Positions 57,624 to 64,000 of a stretch of DNA of 64,000 bases are shown in pieces (position 1 is the stretch's first letter; every line of letters starts with the position of its first letter). The stretch is from Mesorhizobium sp. LHD-90 (lineage in GTDB: Bacteria > Pseudomonadota > Alphaproteobacteria > Rhizobiales > Rhizobiaceae): the NCBI RefSeq assembly GCF_030929505.1, contig NZ_JAVFVV010000015.1, positions 1 through 64,000 on the forward strand. Reading direction: 5' to 3'. The notes under the pieces are model-generated. The model was not told the DNA's origin. It made no database searches and saw only the letters and a list, made by a program, of their open reading frames with translations. The translations under genes were made by a program, and so were the position numbers.

Positions 57624-58130
57624 ATGAATGAACTCTCGGCCCCGAACCCGGTCCTGGAAATCGTTCTCGGCACCATCACCTTGATCGTCATCATCTTCGT
57701 GCATGGCGCGGGAATCCGCACCATCAACCAGCGCTTCAGCAAGGCCTGGGTCCTGGTGGATCACGCCACCCCGCTGTGGCGCATCAACCTGCTCCTCGCC
57801 CTCGCGATCGGCGCCCTGACGGTCCTGCATTTCGCCGAAACGCTGCTTTGGTCGATCCCCCTTTCAACGCTGGGACTGATCCCTTCCATGCGCGACAGCT
57901 ACTACTTCGTCCTGCAGAGCTATACGACGCTTGGCGAGGGAAACGTGAGCCTGCCCGATCAATGGCGCCTGATCGGGCCGGTCATAGCCATGTCGGGGCT
58001 GTTCACGTTCGGTTGGACCGCAGGCGTGCTGGTGACCATCATGACCGAGTTCGGCAAGCTCGACAGGGTGCGCGCCAGGGGACTGACGAACAAAGGCGGT
58101 GCCGAGGGACCCCGCTCCAACTCTCCATGA
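57624..58130 (+). CDS. Two-helix ion channel family protein
   Basis: 168 residues. Hydrophobic helices lie at about residues 9-30, 53-72 and 117-140. A pore-like segment SYTTLGEGNVSLP sits before the last helix, replacing the TVGYG of K+ channels by TTLGEG, as in several bacterial Ion_trans_2-type proteins. It may conduct K+ or be a non-selective channel; the filter variant makes selectivity uncertain. AAGGA about nine bases upstream supports ATG 57624. Monocistronic. Confidence 0.78.
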   Translation: MNELSAPNPVLEIVLGTITLIVIIFVHGAGIRTINQRFSKAWVLVDHATPLWRINLLLALAIGALTVLHFAETLLWSIPLSTLGLIPSMRDSYYFVLQSYTTLGEGNVSLPDQWRLIGPVIAMSGLFTFGWTAGVLVTIMTEFGKLDRVRARGLTNKGGAEGPRSNSP

Positions 58131-58195
58131 CGGAACCATAGTTTCCCAACGGCTCCTGCATCCACAACAAGCGCGCGGCGGCCGGACGGCAGCCG

Positions 58196-59083
58196 TCAGC
58201 TCCAGCGGCGCACATGCTCGACCAGGGCGCGGAGTTTTGGCGCCATGTTCCGCCGCTGCGGATAATAGAGGAAGAACCCCGGAAAGGGCGGCAGGAACTC
58301 CTCGAGCAGCCAGACCAGCTCGCCTCTTTCCACATGGGGCTGGAACGTCCCCCGTGGCGCGAAGGTGATGCCGGCGCCGCACAGCGCCGTGCGCAGCATC
58401 AGGCGCAGATCGTTGGTGGTGATCTGCGGCTCCACCGCGACGTCAAAGGCGACGCCGTTCTCCTCGAACTCCCAGCGATGCGGCGCGACGTTGGGCGCGC
58501 GGCGCCGGCCGATGCAGCGATGTTGGACCAGTTCGCGGGGGTGGGTAGGTGCGCCGTGTGCGGCGAGATAGGCCGGGGCGACCACCACCGCCTCGCGCTG
58601 GTCGCCCGTCACCGGCACGGCGATCATGTCCTGCTCGATCACCTCGCCCAGCCGGACGCCGGCGTCGAACCCCGCCGCCACGATGTCGAACTCCTCGTCC
58701 GTCACCGTCACGTCGATGGTCACGGCCGGATTGGCCTCGGCAAAGCCGGCAAGCAGCGGCCCTGACAAGAACGTTTCGGCGATCGAGGTGACCGCCAGTT
58801 TCAGAACCCCGCGCGGCCGATCTTCATGCGCCGCGTGCTCCAGTGCCGCCATGACGTCCGACATGGACTGCGACAGCGCGGCGTGCAGCCTTTCTCCCGC
58901 CTCGGTCAGCCGCACCGAGCGCGTGGTTCGGCTTACCAGCGTCGCACCAATCCCATCCTCCAGCCGCCGGATGCCCTGGCTCACGGCCGAACGCGTCACC
59001 CCGAGACGGTCGGCGGCGGCACGGAAATTGTGTTCTTCGGCAACGGCCTGGAACAGCGGCAGGAGGTTCATGTCCATGGTCAT
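58196..59083 (-). CDS. LysR family transcriptional regulator
   Basis: 295 residues. The HTH domain is NLLPLFQAVAEEHNFRAAADRLGVTRSAVSQGIRRLEDGIGATLVSRTTRSVRLTEAGERL, followed by a substrate-binding domain of periplasmic-binding fold (LLAGFAEANPAVTIDVTV). It is divergent from an SDR gene with an NTF2-like and an Atu4866-like gene behind it, so it probably regulates that set. The 7-9-7 palindrome at 59100-59122 is a candidate binding site. Several close ATGs (59083, 59077, 59071) make the exact start uncertain. Confidence 0.88.
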   Translation of the reverse strand: MTMDMNLLPLFQAVAEEHNFRAAADRLGVTRSAVSQGIRRLEDGIGATLVSRTTRSVRLTEAGERLHAALSQSMSDVMAALEHAAHEDRPRGVLKLAVTSIAETFLSGPLLAGFAEANPAVTIDVTVTDEEFDIVAAGFDAGVRLGEVIEQDMIAVPVTGDQREAVVVAPAYLAAHGAPTHPRELVQHRCIGRRRAPNVAPHRWEFEENGVAFDVAVEPQITTNDLRLMLRTALCGAGITFAPRGTFQPHVERGELVWLLEEFLPPFPGFFLYYPQRRNMAPKLRALVEHVRRWS

Positions 59084-59099
59084 TGTCAAACTCAGCTAA

Positions 59100-59122
59100 C
59101 CATCCAGTCCATGAATGGATGG
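59100..59122. promoter_or_regulatory. Candidate LysR-binding palindrome
   Basis: CCATCCA (59100-59106) and TGGATGG (59116-59122) are perfect reverse complements with a 9-base spacer, in the 98-bp space between the divergent lysR and SDR starts. Size and place fit a LysR-type site. Confidence 0.55.
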
Positions 59123-59181
59123 ATACTGGCGACAGCCGGAAAGGTCCACCTATTCCGCGAACCCACGGAAAGGAGCAGATC

Positions 59182-59904
59182 ATGGACAAGATCATTCTCG
59201 TCACCGGCGCCTCGGGCGGCATCGGCGAGGGCATCGCCCGCGAGCTTGCCGCGCATGGCGCAAAGGTGCTGCTGGGCGCGCGCCGCCACGACCGCGTCGA
59301 GGCAATCGCGGCCGAGATCCGCGCCGCCGGCGGCACGGCGGAGGCCCGCGCGCTGGACGTCACCGACCGCGCCTCCATGGCCGGTTTCGCGCGGGCCGCG
59401 CTCGATCTCTGGGGCCGCATCGACGTTCTGGTGAACAATGCGGGTGTGATGCCGCTGTCGCCGCTTTCCGCCGGAAAGCAGGACGAATGGGAGCGCATGG
59501 TCGACGTGAACATCAAGGGCGTGCTCTGGGGCATCGGCGCGGTACTGCCGGTGATGGAGCGGCAAGGCAGCGGCCAGATCATCAATATCGCCTCGATCGG
59601 TGCATTGCGTGTCGTGCCGACCGCCGCGGTCTATTGCGCCACGAAATTCGCCGTACGTGCCATTTGCGACGGGCTGCGCCAGGAAAGCAGGAACATCCGC
59701 GTCACCTGCGTCAATCCCGGCGTCGTCGAAAGCGACCTTGCCTCGACCATCACCCATGAAGAGACCAAGGCGGTGATGGACGAATACCGGGCAATTGCAC
59801 TGCAGCCGGCCGACATCGCGCGCGCCGTGCGCCAGGTGATCGAGGCGCCGGACAGCGTCGACACGACCGAGATCACCCTCCGTCCCACCGCCTCGCCCAA
59901 TTGA
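59182..59904 (+). CDS. SDR family oxidoreductase
   Basis: 240 residues, a classical SDR: TGASGGIGEGIARELAAHGA nucleotide-binding motif, LVNNAGVMPLSPL, a catalytic Ser in NIASIGA and YCATK for Tyr and Lys, then VNPGVVESDL. Such enzymes oxidise or reduce alcohols or carbonyls with NAD(P)H. AAGGAG supports ATG 59182. It is the first gene after the divergent LysR regulator and is followed closely by the NTF2-like and Atu4866-like genes, forming a likely operon. Confidence 0.9.
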   Translation: MDKIILVTGASGGIGEGIARELAAHGAKVLLGARRHDRVEAIAAEIRAAGGTAEARALDVTDRASMAGFARAALDLWGRIDVLVNNAGVMPLSPLSAGKQDEWERMVDVNIKGVLWGIGAVLPVMERQGSGQIINIASIGALRVVPTAAVYCATKFAVRAICDGLRQESRNIRVTCVNPGVVESDLASTITHEETKAVMDEYRAIALQPADIARAVRQVIEAPDSVDTTEITLRPTASPN

Positions 59905-59983
59905 TGCGATACCGGCCCCGCAGGCCAGCCTGCGGTCATTTCCCGCCAACCGTCCCCCAACGATCCAGGAAAGGATCCGACCG

Positions 59984-60499
59984 ATGACGTCTTTACGACT
60001 GATGCACCACCTCGCCCGTTCCGCACGCGCCCTTGTGATCGCTTCGGTTCTCGTCGCAGCCACCGCGCCAGCCCGCTCCGATCAGACGGATATGACTGCC
60101 CGCAACGAAACCATCGTGCGCGAGGCCTTCGACAACTGGCGTGCCGGCGGCAACGTCTTTGCCGAGCTGCTGGCCCCGGACATCAAGTGGACGATTCACG
60201 GGTCCGGGCCTGTTGCCGGCACCTACGTTGGGGTCGAGGATTTCGTCGAACGGGCCGCGGCGCCGCTGACCAGCCGTCTCGCGACGCCGATCGTTCCCGA
60301 GGTCCACGGCATCTGGGCATCCGGCGACACCGTGATCGTCCGCTTCGACGGTTCGGCCACCACCACCTCGGGCGCACCATACACCAACCAGTTCGCCTGG
60401 ATTTTCCGGATGAACGACGACCGCGTCACCGAGGCCGAAGCCTTCCTCGATCTCGCCGCCTACCAAGCGGTCGTCGACAACGCACCGCGGGCGGACTGA
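59984..60499 (+). CDS. Secreted NTF2/SnoaL-like protein
   Basis: 171 residues. A signal peptide (about residues 1-32, ending TAPARS) is followed by a SnoaL/nuclear-transport-factor-2-like domain: NETIVREAFDNWRAGGNVFAELLAPDIKWTIHGSGPVAG, then GTYVGVEDFVERAAAPL, and FAWIFRMNDDRVTEAEAFLDL. The cone-shaped fold often serves as an isomerase or binding domain. In the SDR/NTF2/Atu4866 cluster; partner role unknown. Confidence 0.85.
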   Translation: MTSLRLMHHLARSARALVIASVLVAATAPARSDQTDMTARNETIVREAFDNWRAGGNVFAELLAPDIKWTIHGSGPVAGTYVGVEDFVERAAAPLTSRLATPIVPEVHGIWASGDTVIVRFDGSATTTSGAPYTNQFAWIFRMNDDRVTEAEAFLDLAAYQAVVDNAPRAD

Positions 60500-60561
60500 G
60501 TTTTCATTTTGGCAGCGCCGGATGGGCGCCGCTGCCCAGCTCGGCATCAGGAGACGAAACC

Positions 60562-60873
60562 ATGCACAAACCTCTGGTAACGCTTGTTGCGATGACCCTG
60601 CTCGGGCAGTCCGCAGTGGCACAAGACACCGCCGCGACGGCGGATCACCCCTATGTCGGCATGTGGGTCACCCAAGATGGCAATATCCGCCACGAACTGC
60701 TGCCCAACCACCGCTACATCGAGGCGCGCGGCAGCCGCGAGCGCGCCTATGAGGGGCGCTACGAGGTGACCGGCACCCATATCGAATACTGGGACGATAC
60801 CGGCTTCACCGCGGACGGCGATTTCATCGACGGCGTGCTCCACCATGCGGGCATGATCCTCTACCGGCGGTAG
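60562..60873 (+). CDS. Atu4866-domain secreted protein
   Basis: 103 residues with a signal peptide (MHKPLVTLVAMTLLGQSAVA). The mature part matches the Atu4866 family (PF11512): HPYVGMWVTQDGNIRHELLPNHRYIEARGSRERAYEGRYEVTGTHIEYWDDTGFTADGDF. Structure is a small beta-barrel of unknown function. CAGGAG precedes ATG 60562. Found behind SDR and NTF2-like genes; the three-gene block probably forms one LysR-regulated operon. Confidence 0.85.
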   Translation: MHKPLVTLVAMTLLGQSAVAQDTAATADHPYVGMWVTQDGNIRHELLPNHRYIEARGSRERAYEGRYEVTGTHIEYWDDTGFTADGDFIDGVLHHAGMILYRR

Positions 60874-61059
60874 ATCCAGTCGGGCTGCCGGATCGTCGGA
60901 TGGAGGTATCGTCCGTCAGAGCCTCGTGTCATCGCCGCGGCCGCAGCCGCTGATGGAGCCCGCCTTCCTCGACCGTCAGCAATACCTGCCGATCCGGCTT
61001 GGCGAATGGACGGAAGTACGGATACTGTTGGCGCCGCGGGGTGAGCAGCGAGGCAGACC

Positions 61060-61455
61060 ATGGTCACCGGCGGCTGTCATTGCGGAGCGGTGCGCTATTC
61101 GATTGGCGGCGAAGCCTTGCGCAGCGCGCTGTGCGCGTGCGCCGACTGCCGCCGCTCGGCGGGCGCGCCGGCCGTTTCATGGGCACTGTTTGCGCGCGAT
61201 GCGGTGGCGATCGACGGCGATCCGGCGACCTACAACAGTTCGGGCGACGTGCGGCGCAGCTTCTGCGGCCGGTGCGGCACGGGACTGTTTTTCGAGAGCG
61301 ACACGAGGTTGCCCGACATGATCAATGTGCGGACGGCGACGCTCGATGATCCAGCAAAGATCGCGCCTCGCGCCTGGGTGCAGATGGCGGATGCGCCGGA
61401 GTGGCTGCATCATATCGACAGCCTGCCAAAGTTCGATCGATACTCCGGGCGCTGA
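61060..61455 (+). CDS. GFA family (Mss4-like zinc) protein
   Basis: 131 residues, complete GFA/CENP-V fold: GGCHCGAVRYSIGG, then CACADCRRS, then FCGRCGTGLFF and the C-terminal DDPAKIAPRAWVQ. Zinc coordination is by the CxC, CxxC and CxxC pairs. Second GFA protein in the window (the first is at 10009-10467), not similar enough to suggest tandem duplication. Substrate unknown. GCGAGG before ATG 61060. Confidence 0.87.
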   Translation: MVTGGCHCGAVRYSIGGEALRSALCACADCRRSAGAPAVSWALFARDAVAIDGDPATYNSSGDVRRSFCGRCGTGLFFESDTRLPDMINVRTATLDDPAKIAPRAWVQMADAPEWLHHIDSLPKFDRYSGR

Positions 61456-61528
61456 CTTCCATCGCACGCTGGCCGGGCGTGCACGGATTGCAGGCGCGGT
61501 CGCGTGCCCGGCTCGAAGGAGGCTTGCC

Positions 61529-61984
61529 ATGCCGAAGATCAATGTCGCCGACGTTCCGAAGGTCAGGGGTTCGGGCTATCCGTCGCCGTTCGACGCACCG
61601 TGCGCCGAGCGCGTGCGGCAGCGGCTGGGCGATGCAGGCAGGTTGCGTGATTTCGGCGTCAATCTCATGCATCTGCCGCCGGGCAACTGGTCCTCACAGC
61701 GCCACTGGCATTCGCACGAGGACGAACTCGTATACGTACTGGAAGGCGAGCTGGTGCTTATCGAGGACGGCGGCGAAACCGTGCTGCGCGCCGGCGACTG
61801 CGCCGCCTTCGCGAAAAACAGCGGCAACGGCCATCACATGATCAACCGGTCGGGCGCAATGGCTGTCTATCTCGAGGTCGGCTCGCGTGCGCCGGCCGAC
61901 GTGACCATATGCTCCGACATCGACATGATGAGCACGAATGCCGACGGACGGTTCGTCCACAAGAACGGCGAACCCTATTCGTAG
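61529..61984 (+). CDS. Cupin-domain protein
   Basis: 151 residues, one cupin 2 domain: NWSSQRHWHSHEDELVYVLEGELVLIEDGG holds motif 1 (HxH...E), and FAKNSGNGHHMINRSG motif 2. AAGGAGG precedes ATG 61529. It is the downstream neighbour of the GFA gene (74 bases apart) and may be co-transcribed. Cupins of this length are metal-binding oxygenase or isomerase relatives; function unknown. Confidence 0.85.
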   Translation: MPKINVADVPKVRGSGYPSPFDAPCAERVRQRLGDAGRLRDFGVNLMHLPPGNWSSQRHWHSHEDELVYVLEGELVLIEDGGETVLRAGDCAAFAKNSGNGHHMINRSGAMAVYLEVGSRAPADVTICSDIDMMSTNADGRFVHKNGEPYS

Positions 61985-62249
61985 CAGAGCAGTATTGTCG
62001 CCCATCAGCACCCTCGAAGGCCCTGCCCTGCCGTTTCGGGCGGCGGCTCGGCACGCGGCCCGCATCAGGTTTCCGAGATGGGAGCAGCGGAAACTGGTGC
62101 CTTCGTCTTGGCGTGGCGCCAAGGAAGTAGTCCAGCGTAAAAATAGCTGAGCAATCTTTTCGCCTGCAATAGTATCCGCGATTTGCTGACGATGATATGC
62201 TTGGATTTTCAGATTACTTTATTAGGCCGCAGATGAGCTTGGGGGCTCG

Positions 62250-63479
62250 ATGGACACTGTGGTGATCGGTGCCGGATGGGCAGGCCTGGGCGTCAGCTAC
62301 GAACTGACGCGACGCGGTATCCCTCACATCGTTCTCGAGCGGGCGCGCATCGGCGAGACTTGGCGAACGCAACGATGGGACACGTTCCGGCTGAACACGA
62401 CCACCGCCGACACGCTGATGCCGGGCGAGACCTACGACGGCCCCGACCCCGACGGCGCGCTGACGCAGACCGAATTCATCGCCCTGCTCGAAGACTACGC
62501 GCGCCGGCACAAGCTGCCCGTCGAGGAGGGGCGCGCGGTGACGGCGCTGTCGGCCGACGCGAACGGCGGCTTTGTGGTCGAGGCCGGCGGGCCGGCAATG
62601 CGCGCCCGCAATGTGGTGATCGCCAGCGGCAGCCTCAACCGTCCGCTGCCGCGCCCCGAGTGGGCGGCGCCCTTGCCGCTGCCGCAGATCGACGCCTGCG
62701 ACTATCGCAGCGCCGGCAGCCTGCCGGCCGGGCCCGTGCTGGTGGTCGGCTCCGGCCAATCCGGAGCGCAGATCGCCTATGACCTGGCTTCTGCCGGCAA
62801 GTCCGTTTACCTGTCGACCGGCCGGGTCGGCCGCCTGATCCGCCGCTATCGCGACAAGGATACCTTGCGCTGGCTCGACGATAGCGGCTTCATGGACGTG
62901 ACCCGTGCCGAACTGATCGCCGCGGCACCGGACGGCCGCCTGCCGGGCCGAGGCGTGATCGGCGCGACCCGTACGCTGTCTCTCCAGTTCCTGTCGGCCG
63001 AAGGCGTGATGCTGGCGGGCCGGCTGACCGGGCTTTCCGGCGGCCGGATGCTGACCTTCCGTGACGACGTCGCCGCCAATGTTCTGCTCGGCGACGAGGC
63101 GTCGGCCCGCGTCAAGCATTGGATCGACGCCTATATCGAGCGGTCGGGTATCGATGCGCCGCCGGCCGAGGAGGATCCGGCTGAAACGGTCGCGCCGCGC
63201 CTGCCCGATCCGCCGGTCCTTGCGCTCGAAGCGTCGAGCCTTGGCTGCATCGTCTGGTGCACCGGCTTTCGCGGCGACTACGGCTATGTCGACATAGCCG
63301 GGGTGCTCGACGGGAGCGGCCAGCCGATCCACGTCGATGGCGCGGGAACCGTGCCGGGCCTGTATTTTGCCGGCCTCGATTTCGGCATCACCCGCAAGTC
63401 GGGAACGATCAGGGCAGTCAACGAAGAGTCGACCCGCTTCGCCACGCTGATCGCCGAAAGGCTCGCCGCGGATCGGTAA
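62250..63479 (+). CDS. Flavin-containing monooxygenase-like NAD(P)-binding protein
   Basis: 409 residues. The N-terminal FAD motif is VVIGAGWAGLGVSYEL, followed by a WRTQRWDTFRLNTT segment like the FMO FxGxxxHxxx region. The second dinucleotide motif is VLVVGSGQSGAQIAYDLASAG. Near the C-terminus the GLYFAGLDFGITRKSG stretch is typical of this group. It probably uses NADPH and O2 to oxygenate a small substrate, which is unknown. No strong ribosome binding site before ATG 62250. Monocistronic. Confidence 0.87.
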   Translation: MDTVVIGAGWAGLGVSYELTRRGIPHIVLERARIGETWRTQRWDTFRLNTTTADTLMPGETYDGPDPDGALTQTEFIALLEDYARRHKLPVEEGRAVTALSADANGGFVVEAGGPAMRARNVVIASGSLNRPLPRPEWAAPLPLPQIDACDYRSAGSLPAGPVLVVGSGQSGAQIAYDLASAGKSVYLSTGRVGRLIRRYRDKDTLRWLDDSGFMDVTRAELIAAAPDGRLPGRGVIGATRTLSLQFLSAEGVMLAGRLTGLSGGRMLTFRDDVAANVLLGDEASARVKHWIDAYIERSGIDAPPAEEDPAETVAPRLPDPPVLALEASSLGCIVWCTGFRGDYGYVDIAGVLDGSGQPIHVDGAGTVPGLYFAGLDFGITRKSGTIRAVNEESTRFATLIAERLAADR

Positions 63480-63509
63480 TTGAAGCTGTCCACCGGCGTT
63501 CGCGCTTGC

Positions 63510-63905
63510 TCACGCGCCGTACTGCTCGTCGCTCACCTTTTCCAGCCAGTCCACTGACTTGCCGTCGAGCGCTTCCTGCATGGCGATGTGGGTCATGGCG
63601 GTCTTCGGCCCGGCGCCGTGCCAGTGTTTTTCGCCGGGCGGGAAGAACACCGTGTCGCCGGCTCTGATCTCGCGGATCGGCTCGCCCCAGACCTGCGCCC
63701 GTCCCGCGCCGGACACGACGTAAAGCGTCTGGCCGAGCGGATGGGTGTGCCAGGCTGTGCGCGCGCCGGGCTCGAACGCGACGGTGAGCGCCCGCAGCCG
63801 CGCCGGCGCCTCCGCCTCGACGATCGGCGTCTGCAGGACCTTGCCGGTGAAATAGCTTTCCGGGGCATAGACGGTGGCGGCGCCGCCGCAAGGGGTGATC
63901 TTCAT
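63510..63905 (-). CDS. Cupin-domain protein, carboxymuconolactone decarboxylase-adjacent type
   Basis: 131 residues. Cupin motif 1 with metal ligands (FEPGARTAWHTHPLGQTLYVVSG) and motif 2 (FFPPGEKHWHGAGPKTAMTHIAM). The HTHPxGQ pattern is typical of the cupin paired with carboxymuconolactone decarboxylase in some genomes. Role inferred only. Minus strand; 30 bases separate it from the convergent monooxygenase gene. Nothing further is visible in 63906-64000. Confidence 0.85.
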   Translation of the reverse strand: MKITPCGGAATVYAPESYFTGKVLQTPIVEAEAPARLRALTVAFEPGARTAWHTHPLGQTLYVVSGAGRAQVWGEPIREIRAGDTVFFPPGEKHWHGAGPKTAMTHIAMQEALDGKSVDWLEKVSDEQYGA

Positions 63906-64000
63906 CGAAGCCTGCCTGTGTTTGGCGTTGCACCGTCGGCGTCGCCGACCAGGACGCGAGGCCGGCTGCGGCCCGTCGGCTGTTCGGCTGCCGCGGCAGG

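Overview
The window looks like a chromosomal segment of an alphaproteobacterium of the order Hyphomicrobiales (Rhizobiales), most likely Mesorhizobium/Aminobacter-like (Phyllobacteriaceae). The grounds are high GC throughout, an alphaproteobacterial-type rpoD with a long acidic insert, the neighbourhood of carB, carA, a GatB/YqeY protein, dnaG and rpoD, rhizobial palindromic intergenic repeats, and families common in rhizobia (DUF899, GFA, DUF1194, HlyU, Atu4866-like). The genus is an inference; no rRNA or tRNA gene is present to test it.

Layout. 0-9 kb: small secreted or envelope proteins, a YcgN-type protein, a large highly charged OmpA-domain protein with 87-bp tandem repeats, an HSDL2-like SDR, LprI-like, DUF899 and RidA proteins, then a visibly AT-rich two-gene insert (7.78-9.00 kb). 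9-14 kb: two small secreted proteins, a GFA protein and carB. 14-21.6 kb: hypotheticals, an SH3 protein, a PmtA-like methyltransferase, a CurA/TetR divergent pair and an ArsR/MFS divergent pair next to a decayed metallophosphoesterase. 22-27.7 kb: a membrane GGDEF-EAL protein, a YpfJ-like metallopeptidase, carA and yqeY. 27.7-36.3 kb: accessory block with IS remnants, periplasmic beta-carbonic anhydrase, Na/Pi cotransporter, an RcnB remnant, MFS exporter, and a cyclase/TolB/TPR protein with an orphan peptide-binding protein. 36.5-44.7 kb: dnaG, two divergent citrate-synthase-type genes around a shared operator, a possible cysteine amidase, and rpoD in opposite orientation, with a decayed dnaG 3' end upstream of rpoD. 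44.8-54.2 kb: DUF1194, GYD, DUF305, LysE, Uma2, a UDG-like protein, a broken yjbQ, HlyU, TetR/VOC pair, a repeat-rich 1.1-kb gap, lytic transglycosylase, cold-shock protein and GST. 54.3-64 kb: an EAL pair, aspartate aminotransferase, an ion channel, a LysR-controlled SDR/NTF2/Atu4866 cluster, GFA, two cupins and a flavin monooxygenase.

How it works together. Housekeeping functions (carbamoyl phosphate synthesis, DNA priming, sigma70, transamination) are interleaved with small regulator/enzyme pairs. Four of these have recognisable palindromic operators (TetR-curA, ArsR-MFS, TetR-VOC, HTH-citrate synthase). Cyclic nucleotide signalling appears three times: GGDEF-EAL, an EAL plus degenerate-EAL pair, and a class III cyclase.

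I see no phage, CRISPR array, toxin-antitoxin or recognisable defence system. The most unusual observations are the dnaG remnant upstream of rpoD (a rearrangement scar), the operator that overlaps the start codon of the HTH-citrate synthase fusion, two genes broken by out-of-frame internal deletions, a 205-bp element with 29-bp inverted ends enclosing a possible DNA methyltransferase scrap, and the AT-rich insert.
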